DNA of 64,000 nt from Chara braunii (Eukaryota > Streptophyta > Charophyceae > Charales > Characeae), in assembly GCA_003427395.1 (NCBI GenBank), contig BFEA01000304.1:1442157-1506156 (forward strand), in the 5' to 3' direction. The notes under the pieces are model-generated. The model ran no database searches and was not told where the DNA came from. It was given only the letters and a program-made list of their open reading frames with translations. The first letter of the stretch is position 1. Every line of letters starts with the position of its first letter. Position numbers and translations under genes: made by a program. This document shows positions 55,146 to 64,000 of this stretch, in pieces.

Positions 55146-56330
55146 GCTCAGTCGCCATTACTGTCGCCATGTAAACGGAGTCCAGCCTGGGTTGCCCCTA
55201 ACTAACAATGAATCGTCCTTTAGGATTGAGGAGGAGGGGGGGGGGGCGCTAACAACAAAGTTTGGCATGTGCAGTGGGAGCCGCACAGAAGTATTTTTGG
55301 TGGGGGCATGCTCCGGTTGTTAGGACCGACCTTCTTTTGTTTTGAAATGTTTGGGTCCTACTCGTTATGAGACTCCCTCCCAACCTTCCTCCTTCTACAT
55401 TTCTCCCTGGCGCACCCCTGCTCCCACAGTCCCACCTCAGTGCTTACCACTGATGACTGTTCACCTTTCTACCGCCTTGGCGGGGACGACCTGACCGAAC
55501 AGCGGTTGTAGGCACCAGGAATGAGCAGGACCCCCTGCTCAGCCCTGATTGAAGCATAGTCAGACAAGCCCTGCGGTACGGGTACTTTGAGCGCTAGGCA
55601 TACAAGTTCTTTCTTCATGTCCCATAGGTGGACGCTTCCTGTTCCCCAAACTTACCCAGGATCCCCAGTGTATGAATCTAGTTGTACACCCTACATACCA
55701 CAGGCGGTGTGTAATGCAACCCCCTAGCCAAAGTCTAGCCAATGGCATCCTCTTAGTAGCCCAGGTATACCCACCTAGCACAGCTACTATCAATTGTTTT
55801 AGTTGTGATGCTTTGTATGCACTGCTGCTGTTCTAAGTGTGACCTAGAGGCTCTCGCCTATTATCAGCAGATGTACAGCCACCATCCACCCCTCTACCTT
55901 AGATGTCCGCTAGACCCCATATCTGGACGCTTTGTGGTTGTACTATTGTTGTTCGGATCATTGTTGGTTGTGTACCTTGAGGCCTTACCCTAGTCTCGGT
56001 AATTAGTAGGTCTAGATCCACATCCCTCCCTATAGCTCGTTCATCAACTAGACCCCTCCCGTTATACTTGTATGTTGTCATCACTGAGAGCGGCTCCAGT
56101 TTCCGTCATCAGTATGTACTATGTACAGGCCACAATATTAGGCCTATCTTCCTTTCTGGATGAATCCGGCTCTGGTTGTTGTCCTATACAACCCTCAAAT
56201 TCCTGATATCCTTGCCTTTTTTGAAGAGGGCATACATATATACATATACATTATACATATATAATTAATAATAGGGGTAACCTTAGTAGAATCACAAAAA
56301 CATACCATCAAAAGTTTTTCACATCGGAGT
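55146..56330. other. No gene recognised
   Basis: Contains a G run (55236-55246), a TATA-rich patch (56230-56270) and only short open frames. Nothing recognisable. Confidence 0.4.
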
Positions 56331-59316
56331 GTGATCACCATCCAACCCATATCTTGCAGACAGCTAGAGATACCCTCCTTAATGCTATCCCGTCACTACT
56401 TACTACACAACAATGGGACGCAATGGAGGCATCGATCACACAGGAGGATATCCTCCTGGCCCTGCAGGATATGGATGAGGAGAAGACCCCGGGGATTGAT
56501 TCTTTCCCAAAAGAGTTCTGGCTCCACTTATGGGAGACATTCCACAAAGATTTCTACCAATATGTGAATGTGGCAGAGATGAGCATTTGTTTTTTGAATT
56601 GGCACCATATCTTACCAGTCAGGCTTCATGTCGTACCGGAACATTCAGGATAACATACTGTTAGTCAATGAAACCATCAAATATGCGAGACAACGGAGAG
56701 TGGAGGCGACCATCCTCTTTATTGACTTCGAAAAAGCTTACGATCATGTGGATTGGGATTTCCTGAAATTGTTTTACGAAAATGAATTTCGGCCCCAGAT
56801 TTGTGAAATGGGTAAACATTTTTCACAGAACTGCAGCCACAAATGTCATAATAAATGGCCACCTTGCGCCACCCTTCAGACTGCAGAGATTCGTGAGTCA
56901 AGGAGACCCCATATCCCCGATGTTGTTTGTCCTCATAATGGAAGCATTGGCGGCTATGATAAGGGTCAACACTGCGATACAAATAATAGCAGTACAGGAG
57001 ATACCCGCTCACCTTGTCCCAATCACTTCCATATTTGCAGACGACCTCACAGTCCTCCTAAGAGTTGACCCTGCTAGCTTCCAGGCATTGGAACATACGA
57101 TCCACCTATTTAAGGTTGCAGCAGACATGAAAGTAAATTGGGGCACGAAGACAGAAGGATGGTGGATCAGCAGTGATGGCAGTCCACCGCCCGATGCCCC
57201 AAGGGTCGACTGGAATCATGCGGATGTTGCTATCTGAGTGTTGGGGGTAAACCTCACCGCCCTCGGCGCCCCCCCTGATCATGGCGACAGATTGGTTGAC
57301 ATAGCAAGTCAACGCATGAGTGTCTAAAAAACAATTCACAGTTCGTTGGTGGGCATAACATTGGCTATCAACAATGCCATATTTGCGGCAATATGGTACA
57401 AGGTGGTATTTTGACAGCTAAGTAAGAGGCATTTAACGACAATAAAATGGGCGGTGTCTGCCTATCTCTGACGAGGGAACCATGAACACACCATGTGTAT
57501 CAAAAGGTTGGTATGGGACGTCATGACACAACCACGAGCCAAAGGGGGTTTAGGCATACTCGACCCGGAGAATGAAACAAAAACGTTGATTTTTAAATTT
57601 CTGATAAGATGGTTGATAGGCAATGATATCCCCTGGGTACCATATGCCGCCATGCAGATCACTGCCCTAGCCCCACAATGCACAGATAGCAATAGAATCC
57701 GCCCACTCCAATGACTAACTCACAAATAATGGGCGCTCCCAACATCCCCCCGAAACAGAAGGGACGATACGTCAGCCTCTTCTGCTAAGTGGGACCTCAA
57801 AATTAAACCCCTATGGATATATATGCTGCGTTTGTGGAGAGAATGAGGACCGTCCGAAAAACCTGTCCCTCTTAGATGGGACGAAATGTGGAGACAACCC
57901 CTGTTTGGAAACCCAAGCATACTTGATCTCAGAGGCAAGCCATTCTCACTGAAAACGGGCTAGAGATGGCTCCCCTCGGTGAGAAAAGGGGTTTACACAA
58001 TTGCTAATTTGTGGAATGTCCATGCAAACACATGGATGTCGGCCCATGACCTTAGACAAAAGTTGCACTACGTCAAAAAACTGGAAGAGGGTCTACAAGA
58101 GATCCAAGAGGCTATCCCCATGGCATGGGTCATGGAACTCAAGAGAGGCCCAAGGATACAGCAGGGGGACTGGGTGGTGCGGCCAAAGGACTGGCCGATT
58201 CCGATGATACTTTACAATGTGCAGGCGGTGACCCCCCAAGAGGCGAGACTTCTGGACTACGCACCTCGACTCCCAGGGGAAAGATGGTTCAAACTGGACC
58301 GCCACGATGAACTCGACCATCAGACACCTGCAGCAGGACTCGTTAGAATTTGTGTGGTCACAGATAGCGACAAAAAACTCTTCGTGAATGAGCTGGCCAG
58401 CCCCTTTTGCCAACTCCCATTCAATCCACAAGAATGGGAATGGGATATGGGGGGCTCCCGAAAAATGCAAATATGGCAATATACAGTTAGGGACGGATAC
58501 AAAACAACAAGGAAACCTGCATACATTTCCGAACAGATCAGAATGCAGTGGCTTAGAGACTCGCCCCTCAACGCAGAAAACTTTAACACAATTAGATGGG
58601 CCGCCTACTCGTCTATCTGACCCACTAATATGTGAGCACTACAGTGGCAGATCATACACAGATGTTTGCCCACCCCGGACTGGATTGTGTCTAGAACGAA
58701 TTTGGAAGCCCGGGGCGAGCTATCTCCACTTTGTTCCTATTGCGGTGGGTCCACACCCAAGAAACGAGCTACACTAGAACATTGCTTGTTGGACTGCTCT
58801 ATGGTAGCTCAGCGTTGGCAATGGTGGGATGCAGCGTGGCATCATCTAACGGGCCACCACCTCCCATGGGAGCTTAGCATCATCTTGTTGGGGGAAACGG
58901 CCTCGCGAGGGGCCAGATGGACACCCTTCAGCCTTAACCTGCTGGCAATAACACGACTGTCGATGTTAATGGCTGCATGGCGAATGAGGTATGCGCATGA
59001 GCACAAGCAGTTCACATATGGCTACATGGAGGTGCGAGCCTCGATCTTAGAAACAATCACCACCAATACACATGCGCCCTGGCAAGAACTCATAAGAATG
59101 CTTTGAAAGGAATCAGATACCACCAAACGAAATGAACTCTCTGATAACTTTCGCTCTATCTGGGTGGACAATATTGAAAAACTTTGTGAACTGGATCAAG
59201 ACAACCAGCTGCGACGGAAACAGTGGATGTTGACAGAACCACAATGGCAACTCTTACCAAGAAGTCACTTTCAGTTCCCATTCCAGCCGACCAATTTCAT
59301 CCTCCTCCCGGACTGA
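56331..59316 (+). mobile_element. LINE 4, internally deleted
   Basis: Plus-strand LINE ORF2 remnant from before the RT core to the C-terminal end. The endonuclease, 5' part and a clear poly(A) tail are absent. Confidence 0.82.
56354..59316 (+). pseudogene. LINE 4 ORF2: RT and zinc-knuckle (broken)
   Basis: The first frame has LQDMDEEKTPGIDSFPKEF. A deletion then removes the RT fingers, and coding resumes in another frame with GFMSYRNIQDNILLVNE and FIDFEKAYDHVDWDF. A further shift at about 56780 gives MNFGPRFVKWVNIF, SQGDPISPMLFVLIMEA and the intact catalytic box SIFADDLTVLL (57034-57045). From there one frame can be followed, with many stops, to 59316: VWDVMTQPRAKGGLGI, AAMQITALAPQC, WQIIHRCLPTPDW, then a finger CSYCGG to LEHCLLDC (about 58738-58800). 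A TGA at 59104-59106 precedes the last 70 codons, which end FQFPFQPTNFILLPD. It is more diverged from LINE 1 than LINE 2 is. Confidence 0.88.
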
Positions 59317-59466
59317 CAATAATCTTTTACGCATCGGGATCCGCTCCACTCCCCAAATGCCCCCCTCATATCCCTATCCAAACCCTACCCAAAACCTTCC
59401 CACGAACCTTTCTCCATTCCTAACCCACAGTCCTCCGCCTCCATCCATATCCACCCCCAATTTGAT

Positions 59467-59798
59467 TTGCAGATGGCTGGTCAAGAAGGGACATCCCACT
59501 ACCGTAAAAGCACAAGGGAGTACGCCCTGGAGATAAAAGTCGAAGTCACCACCCACGCCCGGACAATGGAACAAGACCAACTGGAGGAGCTTCAAACGAC
59601 ATTGGACAAAAGGCTAATGGCGATACAGTTCGTGGACAACAGACTGCGCCCCACATTTGAAAGCCTGATATAGGTGGTTTCAACAATGGAAATAATGCTT
59701 AGACAGATTGATAATGCAATGTCACCACAAGTGGACACAATAATAAAGATAGAGATTTGTCAGGCTAAAACTACAATGACAACTCAGTGGCTCAATGA
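59467..59798 (+). pseudogene. Unknown gene, N-terminal coiled-coil part, cut by a MITE
   Basis: ATG at 59467 opens MAGQEGTSHYRKSTREYAL, then heptad-like EQDQLEELQTTLDKRL. A TAG at 59671-59673 interrupts it, and the same frame continues with MEIMLRQIDNAMS to QWLND at 59798, where a MITE begins. After the MITE the same frame continues for about 20 codons (GIWKGETGG) to a TGA near 60240. The small charged helical protein is not recognised. It precedes the charged and GIY-YIG-like pieces at 61345-62607 and may be the beginning of the same gene; that link is inference. Confidence 0.38.
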
Positions 59799-60172
59799 CT
59801 GTGTAACACTCCATACGACGTACGGGGGTTTATCGTACGGTCGTACGTACAGCCCCGTACGAGAAGAAAAAAAATAAAAAAAACGTTGTTTTTTTTTTTG
59901 TCTCAAATTTGGTAATGAATTTCAATATGACCCCGAGGCAAAAGTGTTTCAGTTTATTTTTTTGCATAACATAATTTTTTTTCAGATTTTTTTTATTTTT
60001 GTTTTTTGCTTTTTTTTCGTACGTACGGNCATAACATACTTTTTTTTCAGATTTTTTTTATTTTTGTTTTTTGCTTTTTTTTTCGTACGTACGGCCCGTA
60101 CGACCACATGAGCCCGTACGTACGGACGTACGGACGTACGGACGGCCCGTATTCGTACGGGGGTATACACAG
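59799..60172. mobile_element. CGTACG-rich MITE with 8-bp target duplication
   Basis: It begins CTGTGTAACACTCC and ends GGTATACACAG. CTCAATGA flanks both sides (59791-59798 and 60173-60180). The ends are packed with CGTACG palindromes; the centre is A/T-rich. An 8-bp duplication suits hAT-type transposition. The true length is uncertain because 59965-60028 is duplicated at 60030-60094 around a single N at 60029. Confidence 0.72.
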
Positions 60173-60244
60173 CTCAATGATATGGGTATCTGGAAGGGGG
60201 AAACTGGAGGGAACAGGAGGACGCTCAAGAGCAAGCTAGGATGA

Positions 60245-60830
60245 GTCCAGAATACAATATAGGTAAGATTAACACAAGGGAACACAAGTGGTCACAATAA
60301 TGATAATAATGATAGTACAATGATACATGGGTTTGGGAAGGGAGGGAATTCCGCCACCCCACATACTTATACAATACCACCTCACATTGTCAGAGCACTG
60401 CACAAGACATCATGGGTTTTGGGAGGGAGGGGACAGGGGGTGGTGGAAGTCACCCCGCATCAGCTCCACAGTTACTGTCAGAGTCTAGAAGACAATATAG
60501 GCAAGATTAACACAAGGGAACACAGGTGGTCACAATAATGATAATAATGATAGTACAATGATACCGTAATGACATATGTGGGTGAGCACGCTAGGATGAG
60601 CCTTAGATGGTAACGTACATTATGGGTTTTGGGAGGGAGGGAATAGGGGGTGGCGGAAGCCACCCCACATCAGTTTCATATTTACATAATATGCCTCACA
60701 CTGTCACAGCACTGCACAAGACATCATGGGTTTTGGAAGGAAAGGGACAGGGGGTGGTGGAGCCACCCCACATCAGCTCCACAGTTACACAATACACCTC
60801 AAACTGCCAAAGCAGTCCATAAGACTGCAC
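60245..60830. repeat. Compound tandem repeats
   Basis: A 75-base unit (AATATAGG(T/C)AAGATTAACAC, CACAATAATGATAATAATGA) occurs near 60250 and 60485. A second unit (CATGGGTTTTGGGAGGGAGG, GGTGG(A/C)(G)GAAG(T/C)CACCCC) occurs near 60324, 60409, 60624 and 60726. No coding. Confidence 0.75.
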
Positions 60831-60930
60831 CCCGGGCAATAGGAAGAAGGACAGTCACTAGGGTCTAAGGGTTTATCTTAACTGATACTGCTACAATCAC
60901 ATGTTCATTCATACAAACAACCACAATGTT

Positions 60931-61010
60931 CAGGGACGTTGGACCCGCTTTCCAGCAGGTGCTGCTCCCCACCAATAGATGGAGCTTCCTCGAAAAAAAA
61001 AAAAAAAAAA
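60931..61010 (+). repeat. LINE 3' tail with poly(A)
   Basis: GGGACGTTGGACCCGCTTTC and CAGCAGGTGCTGCTCCCCAC (the complement of the tail motif at 12462-12515), then an A run at 60992-61010. It is a severely 5'-truncated LINE copy on the plus strand. Confidence 0.65.
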
Positions 61011-61015
61011 ACGAG

Positions 61016-61146
61016 TTATAATTGCACTATGGGGCAAGATATAGTTTGCAATTGCACTTTGGGCACCCTACCTGCCGATAAAGTTGGGTTGTATGCATTG
61101 TCCGAACAGAAATTGCAAACTATATCTTGGCCCTTACTGTAACTCA
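61016..61146. mobile_element. Palindromic MITE-like hairpin
   Basis: GGGCAAGATATAGTTTGCAATT (from 61032) faces AATTGCAAACTATATCTTGGCCC (ending 61132) with one inserted base; outer GAGTTA/GTAACTC parts also pair. The loop is about 55 bases. Confidence 0.7.
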
Positions 61147-61344
61147 TTTTGTGACTCCCGTGTAGTTTCCCCTTAATTATATTATGTCGCCTGACCCTGC
61201 CTAACCCCCGCTTCATATGCACCTTTAGGGTGCCCACCTCCAGCCTGCATATGTATGCAAATCGGCCTAGGGTTGCAACATCAAGACACCAGCCTGCCTG
61301 CTGGTTGCTGAAACTTTCATCCTCCTTTAGATCCACTTCCACTT

Positions 61345-62607
61345 TCATTTTCATTCAGCAACACAAAGCGCAAAAGTGCAGAAAGGGAGAAGGGCAAAAG
61401 GGCAAAAGGACAAGAGGTCGTCGAGGGACTGCCGACTCTACGCCAGAAAGCAATGAGAAGCACAAGCGGCTGGTCAGAGCGAACTCGCCTGTACCTGAGA
61501 GGCAGAAATCAAGGTCCCGATCTCATAGCGGTGGGATAAAGATCAGACAACCAAGTATCCCCGTCTCCTCCAATGAGGACTGCAAGATGAGCAGACCGCA
61601 AGAAGCAAGACTGAGAGCGAACCCCTGATCTCAAACAACCCAGCTGAGGGTGACGGCATCAAACTAGAGGATGTAATGAAGACGTTGACCGTCATCGCCA
61701 TCAAGGCTAATCAGGAGAAAACACCAGCAATGGAGGGAAAGGAGGGACGTCCGATACTACGAAAATCAGTGTTGTACACAACGAAGGTGCTACCACCGAG
61801 GACAAGAGCGAGGATTCTGACGAAGAAGCACACAAGCTACGGATCAATAGAGAAAGCGGGACAGGAGGAAGAAATGATGTTGAAATAGTGGAGGACATGC
61901 GACAGTGGCTTGATCATTATATGGAGATGAATGGAAAAAAGATGAAGAGCCTTTGTTGAAAAAGAGGGATCAAGTGGGAGCGCAAGGACAAGGGCGCATG
62001 GGAGTTAGCGAAGCAGGATACCGACGAGTTCACGAAACTAATCAATGGTGAGGATGGAGCGGAGACTTCCACAGATTCAAATTCTGGCCAAAAAGATATC
62101 GGCGACGAGCAGGTCCTCGGCGCGAAGTCTAATGTGCACGCTTCGCAGGATATGTGCAGTAATCCCGTGGCACGATGGCACTACTAGAAAGGAGCTTGAG
62201 AATGTTTTCTGGATGGACACAATTCTGTAATGTTCGCTTGGGTACATAAGACGGGGACAGACATATGTTAAATACTGGACAACAATAAAGTGGGATTCCC
62301 TGTAAGATTTGGAGAAAACTCATTCTTGTGTTTACCGACGCATCTCACCCTTCTGTAGACAAGTGTACATAGGACAGACTCTAAAAGGTGGAACGAGCAA
62401 GTGCATGAATGGTTGAGTAAGAAAGGTGGAGATTTGTACACTGTGATCCCACTATGGCAGGGGGAGAAGGGAGACTTGCATACAATGGAAAGAATGATTA
62501 TCAGGGATGAAAATCCCGGTCTGAACAGCAAAAAAGGAAAAATGAGAAGGAGACCGAGAAAGAACAGCAAGAGTAAGAAGCGGGACGTACCCTTGCTACA
62601 CAAGTGA
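61345..62607 (+). pseudogene. Decayed gene with charged middle and GIY-YIG-like C-terminus
   Basis: The first part after a good acceptor-like TTTTCATTCAG (61341-61352) is basic (KCRKGEGQKGKRTRG, then RQKSRSRSHSGG). Then comes an acidic part (EDKSEDSDEEAHKLR, MRQWLDHYMEMNG, a TGA near 61957, then KGAWELAKQDTDEFTKL). The last part contains, in one frame, CVYRR..VYIGQT (62324-62380), the GIY and YIG boxes of GIY-YIG nucleases. After a frame change comes KRWNEQVHEWL, ERMIIRDENPGLN, the E and P-x-L-N end motif, then a very basic tail to 62607. At least three frameshifts or stops break it. GIY-YIG nucleases occur in some retroelements (Penelope-like), homing endonucleases and repair proteins; which this was cannot be told. 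No RT is adjacent. Confidence 0.42.
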
Positions 62608-62637
62608 AAACATATCCAACATAAAAATTGTCGCCGA

Positions 62638-62860
62638 CTTCCAACTTATTTTCGTAACGCTGTCGAACTTATGCACGCCGCAAGGGCTGTGACCAATTGT
62701 TGAACGAGGGTCTTCTGCTGTGTTCAACTAGTTATCAACATGATCAACTTATTTTCAACGGGTCGAACATGCTCTCCAACAGGTTTCCAACTTTTAATCA
62801 ACGACTCCAACATGGTTTCGTACAGGCCTCCAACATGAACCAACATGTTTCCAACATGGT
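62638..62860. repeat. Cluster of about 15 (A/T/C)CAAC(A/T)T-type motifs
   Basis: TCCAACATG, ATCAACATG, TTCAACTAG, TCCAACTTT and relatives recur every 10-20 bases; TCCAACATGGTTTCGTAC occurs twice (about 62808 and 62850). The block is non-coding. Confidence 0.55.
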
Positions 62861-63189
62861 TTCGTACTACGGGCCGGTACTGCGACAATGCGTTTTGTTG
62901 TGGTGTTATTTGGCCCCCACTAAGGGAATTATTTTTTTATCTCAGTTTTTTGTGTCGGTGTCCCAATTTTGACTGCCTGGGATGTACTTGATCGTTTTGT
63001 CGTGGTTGTCGACAAGTGGGGAGTGGCATTGAACATGGTGAACTTCAGCAGACTTTGGGCATAATCTTGCCCACTGGCCAAACCACCGCGATTTCAATTT
63101 GTGTGGGGTTTGTGCGCCGTTGGGCCCCCGTATAGATATATATGTTATTAAAAGATGGGTATTTCGCTTGACGTACAACCAATGCAATT

Positions 63190-63525
63190 GCCTCATGAAT
63201 CTGGACAGGGCGGCCTGACAACATTTTTTTTTTTGTCATTACACTATTACGGGGAACCCAGCAGCAGGCGGGCGACACAAGGCACGGGTCAGGCACTGCA
63301 ATCAAAACTAAACCGCCCATTCCCCATGTCACTGTGTCTCCTCTCTGCTCGCCTCCTCCTTTGAACATCAGTTGTCTCTTGTCAGTGCCAGTCGGAAGGA
63401 CCAACGACATATCTCAACGTGGCGGGCGCCAAGCTTCGGCGAGGATGGTACGTGAGGTCAATGGGGATTGAACCCGAGACCTCCTGAAATCCACTTGCCT
63501 ACCTTACCAACTGCGCTAGGCCGGT
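63190..63525 (-). repeat. tRNA-derived SINE, copy 1, with A- and B-boxes
   Basis: On the minus strand: GGCCTAGCGCAGTTGGTAAG (63522-63503, A-box), then CTCGGGTTCAATCCCC (about 63480-63465, B-box), a body of about 220 bases, and an A tail (T run 63224-63234). Box spacing of about 35 bases matches a tRNA head. This is the best preserved of three copies in the window. Confidence 0.82.
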
Positions 63526-63597
63526 GGATCGAGGGCCCCGTATCAACAGCTGGCGTGGTGCACACGAAACGGCAGTGAAAACAAAGGCGAGGCCACT

Positions 63598-64000
63598 GTT
63601 TTTTGGGGGGGTAACTTTGGCACAGTCACGAAAACAGTTTGTAATTGCACTTCGGGCAATCCTCCAAATACAACACCCCCCCACGAAACCCCACCGGACC
63701 CGATACGTAGGTCATGTACATTCACCATTACCTGCCCTTTTTCCCCAAACCCTGTTACAAACTCAAACCCTGACTCTCCCGTGGTTTTGTCTTTTTTTTT
63801 TTTTGTGTCGGTATCTGTGTCGATGTGTTGACGTCGCCGATGCCATTCCACAATATGCGTTCGCCACGGACTGCCTTCCTGCCCTTCGTCGCAAACCGTT
63901 GCGGCCGCTGCCGCTGGAGCCATCGCCAACGTTGCCGCCGCTGCCGCTACTCACAGTACCCGGCCTCGTCCAGGTGAGGTCTCTCTCGTCCTCCCACTTC
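63598..64000. other. Dispersed-repeat piece then no recognised gene
   Basis: 63598-63650 shares CAGTCACGAAAACAGTTTGT and TAATTGCA with 20266-20315. Near 63895-63950 a GC-rich run encodes Ala-rich frames on both strands, without a family signal. The window ends here. Confidence 0.4.

Noticed and set aside
63503-63522. Functional tRNA gene
   Set aside because: A- and B-boxes are present but the cloverleaf is not completed and an A tail follows 220 bases later, so it is a SINE.

Overview
This window is eukaryotic nuclear DNA from a repeat-rich genome of the plant lineage. The evidence is LTR retrotransposons primed by a TGGTATC(A/G)GAGC site (initiator tRNA-Met type), plant-type LINEs with a C-terminal zinc-knuckle, a PIF/Harbinger transposase plus a trihelix/SANT-like partner, tRNA-derived SINEs and many MITE-like palindromes. 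A charophyte such as Chara is my best guess, but that is inference, since no host marker gene is present. I found no intact host gene, no rRNA or functional tRNA gene and no CRISPR. Nearly every coding signal is a decayed mobile element.

Layout. 1-6142: degenerate tandem repeats flanking a Gag-like pseudogene on the minus strand. 6143-6246: a gap followed by a piece of Tn5/Nextera mate-pair junction adapter and a misplaced LINE fragment, i.e. an assembly artefact. 6247-12346: a polypurine tract, dispersed repeats and a long inverted repeat whose arms encode related peptides. 12347-19539: one essentially full-length LINE (minus) with a poly(A) tail and a perfect 17-bp target duplication. 21864-29113: Ty3/gypsy element 1 (minus) with both 1.05-kb LTRs, PBS, PPT and a TATG target repeat, but with pol deleted and broken. 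29565-35540: LINE 2 remnant (plus), LINE tails, a SINE tail, MITEs and tandem repeats. 35626-39050: a Harbinger-type left end and a broken SANT-like accessory gene. 39051-46410: Ty3/gypsy element 2 (plus, same family), with a truncated 5' LTR, an inverted capsid segment, a mutated protease and a tandem duplication inside RT. 47210-49000: a second Harbinger left end with a frameshifted transposase. 49670-50688: a microsatellite palindrome, a gap and (AC)n. 50690-51370: an isolated LTR fragment of the gypsy family. 51416-56330: MITEs, a SINE and LINE 3 (minus). 56331-59316: LINE 4 (plus). 59467-62607: pieces of an unrecognised gene family (coiled-coil start, charged middle, GIY-YIG-like end) cut by a MITE, tandem repeats and a LINE tail. 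63224-63525: a tRNA-derived SINE.

How the parts relate. The two gypsy elements and the 50.7-kb LTR belong to one family: same LTR ends, PBS, PPT, leader and Gag start context. Neither can encode a full Pol, so any mobility would need a helper. The LINEs share C-terminal domains, and several share a 3'-end motif that also occurs as isolated tails. The two Harbinger left ends share a TIR; one carries the transposase and the other the DNA-binding partner, which normally act together. Most in-frame stops in these elements are TGA, as expected from cytosine deamination in methylated repeats.

The most unusual items are the adapter remnant, the inversion inside gag of element 2, the peptide-encoding inverted repeat at 8.2-9.3 kb, and the decayed GIY-YIG-like gene at the right end.
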